20,399 bases of DNA from JARRJY01 sp037388705 (lineage in GTDB: Bacteria; Pseudomonadota; Gammaproteobacteria; UBA6429; Thiohalophilaceae): NCBI GenBank assembly GCA_037388705.1, contig JARRJY010000046.1:1-20399 (forward strand). Reading direction: 5' to 3'. Position 1 is the first letter of the stretch; every line of letters starts with the position of its first letter. Under the pieces are notes generated by a model. The model searched no databases and was not told the origin of the DNA. It saw only the letters and a program-made list of their open reading frames with translations. Below, in pieces: positions 7,356-13,925 of this stretch. A program made the translations under genes and the position numbers.

Positions 7356-8432
7356 TCATTGTTCCTGTTCAATTGGAATTAATATGGAGAATACTGTTCT
7401 ACCAGGTTCACTCTCACATTCAATTAACCCGTTATGTTGCTGTACCAATGTTTGTGCAATCGACAAACCTAATCCTGTACCTTCCGCACGACCCGTTACC
7501 ATTGGATAAAATATTTTTTCCTTTAAATCATCAGGAATTCCCGGGCCATCATCAATAATCTCGATACAGGCAATTAACTTATAGTGGGTTTGACCGATGG
7601 TAAAATTACGACGCACACGTGTTCTTAACGTTATGTTCCCGTTTTTATCCAGTGCCTGGTATGCATTACGTGTAATATTTAATATTGCCTGTATCAGCTG
7701 ATCCGAATCTGCCTCGATTTCAGGAATACTGGGATCATAATCTCGATGTATATTTACCGTGTTATGAGTTTCAGCCAGCATGACACTACGAACACGTTCC
7801 AATACCGAATGAATATTTACGATCTGTTTGTGTGTCACTCCACTCGGACCAAGAATACGATTCACCAGGGCCTGCAATCGATCCGCTTCTTCAATTATCA
7901 CCTTGGTGTATTCTCTTAACTCTTCACTTTCCAGCTGTTTTTCCAGCAGCTGTGCCGCACCTCGTAAACCACCCAACGGATTTTTAACTTCATGCGCCAG
8001 GCCGCGTAGAATTTGCTGCGTTGCTACCTGCTGAGATGCACGGCTTTCATCTCGAGAAATACGTAACAATCGATCCAGCTGAGTAAGTTCAAGCAACAAA
8101 GCCGGCGGCTGATCCGGTTCACGTAATGGAATGACCGTCAAATCAATGGTTATCTCGTCGCCCTGGGGTAAAACCACATTTACTTCGTGCTGGGTAAACG
8201 GGTGACCGCTTAATAATGTTTCATGTAATTCATGTTCCAGCGAGTTTTCTGTTTTCAGCAACTCTGTAACTGGCAATCCAACAAGATGTCTTTCCGAGGC
8301 AGCCAACAATGTCTCGCCAGCCGGGTTGATATATTCCAGCTTTAGAGAAGCATCAAACAGCATCACCGTGGTAGTGAGGTTTTCCAGAACCCAGTGCTGA
8401 ACGTCTTGTTGTGGTGCCATAGCAGTAAGCAT
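7356..8432 (-). CDS. glnL: Nitrogen regulation sensor histidine kinase NR(II)
   Basis: NtrB, the cytoplasmic kinase/phosphatase that controls NtrC phosphorylation and is itself gated by PII protein. It has 358 residues (349 in E. coli). A PAS domain covers about 10-120, with no membrane segments. HisKA carries LAHEVKNPLGGLRGAAQLL with phosphoacceptor His147. HATPase_c has the N-box LNITRNAYQAL, the G1 motif DDGPGIP, the NtrB-typical FYPMVTGRAEGTGLGLSIAQ and a C-terminal box ending ILIPIE. The start at 8432 is preceded by AAAGGAC only 2-3 nt away; a second ATG at 8420 is an alternative start. It forms an operon with ntrC and is separated from glnA by a terminator and 364 bp, so it is not simply a glnA read-through product. 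Confidence 0.96.
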   Translation of the reverse strand: MLTAMAPQQDVQHWVLENLTTTVMLFDASLKLEYINPAGETLLAASERHLVGLPVTELLKTENSLEHELHETLLSGHPFTQHEVNVVLPQGDEITIDLTVIPLREPDQPPALLLELTQLDRLLRISRDESRASQQVATQQILRGLAHEVKNPLGGLRGAAQLLEKQLESEELREYTKVIIEEADRLQALVNRILGPSGVTHKQIVNIHSVLERVRSVMLAETHNTVNIHRDYDPSIPEIEADSDQLIQAILNITRNAYQALDKNGNITLRTRVRRNFTIGQTHYKLIACIEIIDDGPGIPDDLKEKIFYPMVTGRAEGTGLGLSIAQTLVQQHNGLIECESEPGRTVFSILIPIEQEQ

Positions 8433-8628
8433 GTCCTTTCAATTGCAAAAAACAAACCAGTCTTGCCGAAAATTACCAACTACTAATAAATATTTTTCTC
8501 AACCAAAAATATCTTTAAAAATTAATAACTTAATGACATATTTTGAGGCCAGAATGTAATCACCCGTTCATATACCTGCCACGCTTCACACCGGATGAGC
8601 GCCCAGATATAAAATGGATCATTATTAT

Positions 8629-8643
8629 GCACCATTATAGTGC
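8629..8643. promoter_or_regulatory. NtrC binding site containing a TATAAT, probable ntrB autorepression site
   Basis: GCACCATTATAGTGC fits the NtrC operator GCACY-N5-RGTGC at all ten fixed positions. On the minus strand it contains TATAAT (8634-8639), a perfect sigma-70 -10 hexamer; the expected -35 area is weak. It sits about 200 bp before ntrB. In enterics, NtrC represses the glnL promoter from such an overlapping site. That role here is inferred. Confidence 0.72.
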
Positions 8644-8731
8644 GTATAGCAGGCCTCGACACTACCCATTACCGTTTTAATCCATGTGTAGCTGGGTCTC
8701 TCTACTTGTACATATTTCAATTTTGCGGCCC

Positions 8732-8770
8732 GCAAAAACAAAAACGCCTTGCTCTTTCGAACAAGGCGTT
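8732..8770 (-). terminator. Rho-independent terminator of glnA
   Basis: Read on the minus strand, a 9-bp perfect stem (AACGCCTTG at 8743-8751 with CAAGGCGTT at 8762-8770) and 10-nt loop are followed by TTTTGTTTTTG. It lies 27 bp past the glnA stop codon, ideally placed to end the glnA transcript before ntrBC. Confidence 0.9.
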
Positions 8771-8796
8771 AATACCACACGATGTGTAGTTACAAC

Positions 8797-10203
8797 TTAG
8801 CAGCTGTAATACATATCAAATTCAACCGGGTGCGTAGACATACGCAGGCGCTGAACTTCTTCTTCTTTCAGGGCAATGAAGCCATCGATCATGTCGTCAG
8901 TGAATACATCACCTTTCGTCAAGAACTCACGGTCGGCATCAAGTTCAGCCAGAGCTTGATCAAACGAGTGACAAACCTGTGGAATGGCTGCTGCTTCTTC
9001 CGCTGGTAAGTCATACAGATCTTTATCCATTGCTTCACCTGGGTGAATCTTGTTCTGGATACCATCCAGGCCTGCCATTAACATGGCAGCAAATGCCAGG
9101 TAAGAGTTAGCTGTTGGATCCGGGAACCGTACTTCGATACGACGTGCCTTCGGATTAGATACGAAAGGTATACGAATTGAAGCTGAACGGTTACGTGCAG
9201 AGTATGCCAGCATAACTGGTGCTTCGAAACCTGGAACCAGACGCTTATAAGAGTTGGTAGAAGAGTTAGTGAATGCATTCAGTGCTTTAGCATGCTTGAT
9301 GATACCACCGATATAGTACAGGGCAGTTTCAGACAGGCCACCGTACTCATCACCAGAGAACAGGTTTTGACCATCTTTGGCTAAAGACTGATGAACGTGC
9401 ATACCGTTACCGTTATCACCAACTAGTGGTTTAGGCATAAATGTCGCTGTTTTACCGTAGATATGAGCAACATTGTGAACACAGTATTTCAGAATCTGGT
9501 TGTGATCGGCACGTTTAGTTAACGTGTTAAATGCTGTACCGATTTCACACTGGCCAGCGGTTGCAACTTCGTGGTGATGAACTTCAACTTCAACACCCAT
9601 TTCTTCCATCGCCAGGCACATGGCCGCACGCAAGTCGTTTAAAGAATCGACTGGAGGAACCGGGAAGTAACCACCTTTCAGACCAGGTCGGTGACCAATG
9701 TTACCGTCTTCATAAACTTTTTCAGAGTTCCATTCAGCTTCTTCTGAATCAACACTGTAAGACATACCGCTCATGTTGGCAGACCACCGAACATCGTCAA
9801 ATACGAAGAACTCTGGCTCTGGACCAAAGTAAGCAGTATCCGCGATACCCGTAGACTTCAGATATTCTTCAGCGCGCTTGGCAACAGAACGTGGGTCACG
9901 TTCATAACCTTGCATAGTGGCAGGCTCTACGATGTCACAAGTCAGGATCAGCGTAGGCTCATCAGCAAATGGATCCATGACGGCAGTATCAGCTTCTGGC
10001 ATCATGATCATGTCTGATTCATTAATACCTTTCCAACCTGCGATAGATGAACCATCGAACATTTTGCCTTCAGTAAATACATCAGCATCAATAGTATGAG
10101 ATGGAACAGAAACGTGCTGTTCTTTACCGTGGCTATCTGTGAAACGGAAATCAACGAACTTAACGCCGTTGTCCTTAATCATTTTTAATACTTTGTCAGA
10201 CAT
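8797..10203 (-). CDS. glnA: Glutamine synthetase type I
   Basis: ATP-dependent amidation of glutamate to glutamine, the main ammonium assimilation step; a cytoplasmic dodecamer. At 468 residues it is collinear with E. coli GlnA (469). Landmarks are FTDSHGKEQHVSVP (21-34), MFDGSSIAGWKGI (48-60, the Asp50 latch), the metal-binding glutamates in FGPEPEFFVFD (126-136) and HHHEVATAGQCEIG (209-222), NGNGMHVHQS (264-273), and the adenylylation site DLYDLP with Tyr397, so GlnE-type adenylylation control is expected. GGAG lies about 8 nt before the ATG at 10203-10201. Upstream is a sigma-54 promoter with two NtrC enhancer sites, and downstream a strong terminator, which makes it a monocistronic nitrogen-regulated unit. 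Confidence 0.99.
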   Translation of the reverse strand: MSDKVLKMIKDNGVKFVDFRFTDSHGKEQHVSVPSHTIDADVFTEGKMFDGSSIAGWKGINESDMIMMPEADTAVMDPFADEPTLILTCDIVEPATMQGYERDPRSVAKRAEEYLKSTGIADTAYFGPEPEFFVFDDVRWSANMSGMSYSVDSEEAEWNSEKVYEDGNIGHRPGLKGGYFPVPPVDSLNDLRAAMCLAMEEMGVEVEVHHHEVATAGQCEIGTAFNTLTKRADHNQILKYCVHNVAHIYGKTATFMPKPLVGDNGNGMHVHQSLAKDGQNLFSGDEYGGLSETALYYIGGIIKHAKALNAFTNSSTNSYKRLVPGFEAPVMLAYSARNRSASIRIPFVSNPKARRIEVRFPDPTANSYLAFAAMLMAGLDGIQNKIHPGEAMDKDLYDLPAEEAAAIPQVCHSFDQALAELDADREFLTKGDVFTDDMIDGFIALKEEEVQRLRMSTHPVEFDMYYSC

Positions 10204-10281
10204 GAGTATTCTCCAAAAATATAGCTATTCTAGAATTTCGTATAATTTATGAATTTGGTTTCAAAAATTTTCCTAACATAG

Positions 10282-10297
10282 TGCATGAACTATGCCA
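10282..10297 (-). promoter_or_regulatory. Sigma-54 promoter of glnA
   Basis: The minus strand reads TGGCATAGTTCATGCA, against the consensus TGGCAC-GN4-TTGCW. The invariant GG (-24) and GC (-12) are correctly 10 bp apart, with differences at three less conserved positions. Transcription would start near 10272, leaving a leader of about 70 nt before glnA. The paired NtrC sites upstream strongly support it. Confidence 0.82.
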
Positions 10298-10349
10298 CAC
10301 ACTAAGTCTTTGTAATGTTTAAAGTTATATTATTTCTTCTATTGCATAC

Positions 10350-10364
10350 GCACTGTATTGGTGC
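10350..10364. promoter_or_regulatory. NtrC enhancer site 1 upstream of glnA
   Basis: GCACTGTATTGGTGC matches the NtrC operator GCACY-N5-RGTGC at all ten fixed positions and differs from the well-known enteric glnA site in only two spacer bases. It is centred about 85 bp upstream of the predicted sigma-54 start. Confidence 0.9.
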
Positions 10365-10380
10365 ACTAAATACAAGGCAA

Positions 10381-10395
10381 GCACTTTTTTGGTGC
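10381..10395. promoter_or_regulatory. NtrC enhancer site 2 upstream of glnA
   Basis: GCACTTTTTTGGTGC is a second full-consensus NtrC site. Its centre is 31 bp, about three helical turns, from site 1, so NtrC dimers bind the same DNA face, closely matching the 32-bp spacing in E. coli glnA. It ends 1 bp before the stop codon of the upstream CDF gene. Confidence 0.9.
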
Positions 10396-10396
10396 A

Positions 10397-11581
10397 TTAT
10401 TTGAAATACAAATCGACACTCGCTATTTCATCAACCGATGAAAGGGCTGATCGAAATTTCTCTTTCAGCGCTGTAATTTCATCGGGTCCCGCATTATGCA
10501 GAATTGAAAGCGGGAAAAACAGGTCCACCTGAACTTTTCCTTCCAGATAATGCAGGCCAATATCCTCGATGGATTTGGCTTCCTCCAGCTCTGCACAGGC
10601 CTGCTGAATCCTGGCGGTAATTTCCTTGCGTAAGGGGAGTTTAGTATTGAGGGGAAACTTTTCATCATCTTCGGGATCGATGTGAACCATCACATCGGCA
10701 ACATAATCTATGTTTTTTATTAAGCGGCTACGTACTGTTTCACTGATAAAGTGCCCTTCCGATACGCTGATCTCCGGCGCCACCTGGATATGTACATCTA
10801 CCAGCGCATCACCACCCATCATACGGGTGCGTAATATATGTAAACTGTTCACACCATCAACATCAAGAATGGCCTTGCGAATGGTTTCAACCCGTTCCGC
10901 TTCAAGACTGGTATCAATCAGTTCTTTTAGACTTTCCCACACCAGTTCTATACCAATCTTGGCAACCATCAAACCAACAATGATCGCAGCGATAGCATCA
11001 AGATAGGCAAGCCCTGCCATACTACCGGCGACACCAACTACAACGATGACCGAAGAAATGGCATCGGAACGACTGTGCCAGGCATTGGCACGTAACATTT
11101 TTGATTTATATTTTTTCGCTACACGCATCGTGTAGTGATAAATCCACTCTTTCGAGACGACTGATAATAACGCGACATAAATCGCCCATACCCCGGGAAC
11201 TAACAGTGTTTCCGGATGAAACAAACGTTGTAATGCGTCATAACTGATGCCTGCAGCAACTGCAACCAAAGCAACACCAAGCGCAACGGTTGCGACCGTT
11301 TCAATGCGGCCATGACCATATGGATGTTCTTCATCAGCTTCACGATGCGAATGCTTGGCGGCATAGATCACGGCCGCATCGGTAGCAAGATCAGATAACG
11401 AATGCACACCATCCGCAATCAAGGCCTGTGATTGTGCGATAACCCCAAAAACAATTTTTAGGATCCCTAAAGCAAGATCAATTACAGAACCTATCAAGGT
11501 AACGCGAACAGTTTCCTTATAGCGTTGACTGTTATCGGGGATGTTTTCTTCAATTTGTGAATGTGTGGGATTATGACCCAA
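10397..11581 (-). CDS. Cation diffusion facilitator (CDF) family metal transporter
   Basis: Inner-membrane divalent-metal/proton antiporter, 394 residues. The transmembrane domain (~25-220) holds six segments. SQALIADGVHSLSDLATD (51-68) in TM2 carries the acidic metal-site residues, and AWHSRSDAISS (167-177) in TM5 provides the His169/Asp173 pair. EEHPYGHGRIE (84-94) is the conserved TM2-TM3 loop signature. A cytoplasmic ZT_dimer-like domain (~225-305) follows. About 85 more residues (310-394) look like a second such domain, making it longer than the ~300-residue FieF type. The start is TTG (11581-11579), overlapping the tusA stop by 11 nt with AGAGG upstream; there is no in-frame ATG before the membrane domain. 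It is last in a translationally coupled unit with tusA and a PP-loop protein. The metal (Zn, Fe, Mn) cannot be decided. Confidence 0.92.
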   Translation of the reverse strand: MGHNPTHSQIEENIPDNSQRYKETVRVTLIGSVIDLALGILKIVFGVIAQSQALIADGVHSLSDLATDAAVIYAAKHSHREADEEHPYGHGRIETVATVALGVALVAVAAGISYDALQRLFHPETLLVPGVWAIYVALLSVVSKEWIYHYTMRVAKKYKSKMLRANAWHSRSDAISSVIVVVGVAGSMAGLAYLDAIAAIIVGLMVAKIGIELVWESLKELIDTSLEAERVETIRKAILDVDGVNSLHILRTRMMGGDALVDVHIQVAPEISVSEGHFISETVRSRLIKNIDYVADVMVHIDPEDDEKFPLNTKLPLRKEITARIQQACAELEEAKSIEDIGLHYLEGKVQVDLFFPLSILHNAGPDEITALKEKFRSALSSVDEIASVDLYFK

Positions 11582-11807
11582 GGCCGCAAACCTCTATTTT
11601 TATAGTTATTTCGTCATTGTTTTCACTGGTTTCCAGAACTTTATGCCCGTTGATACGACACCATGCCGGCACATCATTTAAGGCACCTGGATCAGTACAA
11701 ACTACTTCCAAAATATCACCATTATCGAGATTGGCAATAGCATCCTGGGTCCTTATTACCGGCAAAGGACAAAGTATTCGCCTTGCATCCAGTTCATGGT
11801 GGCTCAT
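11571..11807 (-). CDS. tusA: Sulfur-carrier protein TusA/SirA family
   Basis: A 78-residue sulfur relay protein that accepts a persulfide and passes it on. The family hallmark, LDARRILCPLPV (6-17), contains the CPxP motif with sulfur-carrying Cys13. The rest fits the two-layer alpha/beta fold (NGDILEVVCTDPGALNDVPAWC). The ATG at 11807 makes an ATGA overlap with the upstream stop codon and gives the expected protein length; a GTG at 11816 would add three residues and is less likely. In E. coli TusA feeds tRNA 2-thiolation through TusBCD/E to MnmA, and in sulfur oxidizers TusA also carries sulfane sulfur to Dsr or Hdr enzymes. Coupling to a PP-loop thiolase-like gene suggests direct sulfur delivery to it (inference). 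Two additional cysteines, 37 and 50, are present. Confidence 0.92.
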   Translation of the reverse strand: MSHHELDARRILCPLPVIRTQDAIANLDNGDILEVVCTDPGALNDVPAWCRINGHKVLETSENNDEITIKIEVCGLGS

Positions 11808-12847
11808 ACATACCACTCTTGTTTCATCTCATCCGGTAACATCGGTGCAACTGTTATCACTTTTTGATCACCAGCAGGATAGTTAATTTCCATATCTACC
11901 TGCTCAGCCATTTTACCCTTACCAAAACGTGCGGCAATACGTGAAGCCAATTGTAAGTCATCATCGTTAACATCACCATCAATCAACACTAACGGACCAC
12001 GGTGAGAAGGGCTACGCATCCAGATAAACTGTTTTTTATAACCTTCCATAAACCTGTTTTCACCTTCTTCACGTCCAACGATCATTTTAAAGTTATCATT
12101 GGGGCGAATATGACGACCTACTTTTAACAACATAATGTCATCCAGTTCATAGTCACGTGATGAACGATGTTGCCACATATCCACCAGCTTGTCGGAATAG
12201 GCTTTATCTGTCAGGAAACAACAACCACCAGCCGGCTGTGCATAATCAACAAAGCCGAACTCTTTGGCAAGAGCCATTTGTGGTTTACGCGTGCGTCCAC
12301 TGAAATCATAGAGTTCTTCTCGTTTTACCCAACCTTCGCGTTCCGGCAACGTTTCCGGCAGGTTCAATGCACATAATGGTCTTAATAATAAATCACCGGC
12401 ACCAGACTCGCGCTGTATCACGGGCATAGTTTCTTTTCGTTGTGACATAGGACGCTGCCCCATCACTTCACCGGTGATAATAAAATCAAAATCGTTTTCC
12501 TTAATCCACTGCAGTGCTTTTTTCACCATGAAACCTTTGCAATCCAGGCAGGGGTTCATATTTTGCCCATAACCATGCTTCGGGTTCAGTAATACATCCT
12601 TGTATTCCTCGATAACGTCAATGATATGCATTTTGATGCCCAGCTGCTCGGCCACCCACAGGGCATTATTGCGCTTGGGTTTGGCTTTGTCCTTTTTACG
12701 GATCGCATGCGTATGGCCTTCCACGCAGAAACCGGTGAAAAAATTAATGCCCTCCACGTGGATACCCTGGTCCATGATGACCCTGGTAGCCAGCATGGAA
12801 TCCAGTCCACCGGAAATAAGGGATACCGCTTTACGTTGTTTACTCAT
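11804..12847 (-). CDS. PP-loop ATPase, MnmA/ThiI-like putative tRNA thiouridylase with C-terminal NFACT-R-like domain
   Basis: A 347-residue N-type ATP pyrophosphatase. The PP-loop SGGLDS lies at 12-17. Cys100 and Cys103 in NMNPCLDCKGFM resemble the MnmA NPCxxCN segment, and Cys209/Cys210 in PAGGCCFLTD resemble the second MnmA cysteine, a layout compatible with a [4Fe-4S] or persulfide catalytic centre. Residues ~228-310 (LLKVGRHIRPNDNFKMIVGREEGENRFM) resemble the NFACT-R/DUF814 RNA-associated domain. It is not canonical MnmA, which has a different C-terminal beta-barrel and is usually ~360-370 residues. The likely role is adenylation and thiolation of a tRNA uridine, with sulfur from the overlapping tusA product. 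The exact tRNA position is unknown. The ATG at 12847 is divergent from glyQ. Annotation pipelines often label this family tRNA (5-methylaminomethyl-2-thiouridylate)-methyltransferase. Confidence 0.83.
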   Translation of the reverse strand: MSKQRKAVSLISGGLDSMLATRVIMDQGIHVEGINFFTGFCVEGHTHAIRKKDKAKPKRNNALWVAEQLGIKMHIIDVIEEYKDVLLNPKHGYGQNMNPCLDCKGFMVKKALQWIKENDFDFIITGEVMGQRPMSQRKETMPVIQRESGAGDLLLRPLCALNLPETLPEREGWVKREELYDFSGRTRKPQMALAKEFGFVDYAQPAGGCCFLTDKAYSDKLVDMWQHRSSRDYELDDIMLLKVGRHIRPNDNFKMIVGREEGENRFMEGYKKQFIWMRSPSHRGPLVLIDGDVNDDDLQLASRIAARFGKGKMAEQVDMEINYPAGDQKVITVAPMLPDEMKQEWYV

Positions 12848-12948
12848 GAAAATGGGGGTGTCTTGCTAAATGAATTGGGTGAGCTGCAAGGATAGCAAAT
12901 TGGCGCGTTTGCCTCACCTTAATTCTCGCGGATGGGGCGCCACATCGT

Positions 12949-12954
12949 TATAAT
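12949..12954 (+). promoter_or_regulatory. Candidate -10 element for the glyQ operon
   Basis: A perfect TATAAT lies 41 bp upstream of the glyQ start in the short divergent gap. No good -35 hexamer sits at 16-18 bp, so this is a tentative sigma-70 promoter for the glyQ-to-plsC operon. Confidence 0.45.
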
Positions 12955-12995
12955 GTGCGCTCTTTTGGGTACACTATATATATAAAGGTAAGGAT

Positions 12996-13925
12996 TTGAG
13001 CCAGAAATCACGAAAATACGCCGATCCGTCCACTTTCCAGGGGCTGATCCTCGCGTTGCAGCAATACTGGGCCGATCGAGGCTGCGTCATCATGCAGCCC
13101 TATGACATGGAAATGGGTGCAGGCACATTTCACCCGGCAACTTTTTTGCGTGCCGTGGGCCCTGAACCGTGGGCAGCGGCTTATGTACAACCTTCACGTC
13201 GACCCACGGATGGCCGCTATGGTGAAAATCCCAATCGTTTACAACATTACTACCAGTTCCAGGTGGTAATAAAACCTTCACCGCTGGATATTCAGGAGCT
13301 TTACCTGGGTTCACTGAAAATGCTGGGTATTGATACCCTGGAACATGATGTGCGCTTCATCGAAGACAACTGGGAATCACCCACCCTGGGGGCCTGGGGT
13401 CTCGGCTGGGAAGTATGGCTCAACGGTATGGAAGTCACCCAGTTTACCTATTTTCAGCAAGTAGGTGGCCTGGACTGTAAACCGGTAACCGGTGAAATTA
13501 CTTATGGCCTGGAACGTATCGCCATGTACCTGCAAAACGTAGAAAGTGTGTTTGACCTGGTGTGGGCAGATGGTCCACTTGGCAAAGTGACCTATGGTGA
13601 TGTCTATCATCAAAACGAAGTTGAACAGTCTACCTATAATTTTGAGCAAGCCAATGTTGATGAACTATTCAAAACATTTGACCTGTGTGAATCAGAATCT
13701 CAAAAACTGATCGAAGCAGGTTTACCTTTACCCGCATATGAACAAATCCTGACAGCGTCGCATACCTTTAACCTGCTTGATGCGCGTCACGCGATATCGG
13801 TAACAGAACGCCAGCGTTATATCCTGCGTATTCGTAACCTGGCTCGTGCGGTTGCCGAAGCTTATTACAATTCACGTGAAGCACTTGGCTTCCCTATGGT
13901 AAGTAACAAGGGAGGCGCCAAATGA
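12996..13925 (+). CDS. glyQ: Glycyl-tRNA synthetase alpha subunit
   Basis: Catalytic subunit of the bacterial alpha2beta2 glycyl-tRNA synthetase; forms glycyl-adenylate. At 309 residues it is full length (E. coli 303). Signature stretches are TFQGLILALQQYWADRGCVI, QPYDMEMGAGTFHPATFLRAVGPEPW, VQPSRRPTDGRYGENPNRLQHYYQFQV and WEVWLNGMEVTQFTYFQQVGG. The start codon is TTG at 12996, preceded by AAGG (12990-12993); no ATG lies before the conserved TFQGLIL, so the rare start is well supported. The stop TGA overlaps the glyS ATG (ATGA), so the two subunits are translationally coupled. First gene of the glyQS-mazG-gmhB-plsC operon, an order familiar from Gammaproteobacteria. Confidence 0.97.
   Translation: MSQKSRKYADPSTFQGLILALQQYWADRGCVIMQPYDMEMGAGTFHPATFLRAVGPEPWAAAYVQPSRRPTDGRYGENPNRLQHYYQFQVVIKPSPLDIQELYLGSLKMLGIDTLEHDVRFIEDNWESPTLGAWGLGWEVWLNGMEVTQFTYFQQVGGLDCKPVTGEITYGLERIAMYLQNVESVFDLVWADGPLGKVTYGDVYHQNEVEQSTYNFEQANVDELFKTFDLCESESQKLIEAGLPLPAYEQILTASHTFNLLDARHAISVTERQRYILRIRNLARAVAEAYYNSREALGFPMVSNKGGAK

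Larger units (their letters stand above)
8433..8796. other. glnA-ntrB intergenic region (364 bp)
   Basis: No gene of supportable length is seen on either strand. From right to left in the direction of transcription it holds the glnA terminator (8732-8770), a second small hairpin (8721-8737: arms TTTTGCG and CGCAAAA, loop GCC), an NtrC-type palindrome with an embedded TATAAT (8629-8643), and a roughly 195-nt AT-rich stretch that would be the ntrB leader. That leader contains a 20-codon minus-strand reading frame starting at 8616 with no ribosome site, which I do not call as a gene. The length and content indicate that ntrBC has its own promoter. Confidence 0.7.
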
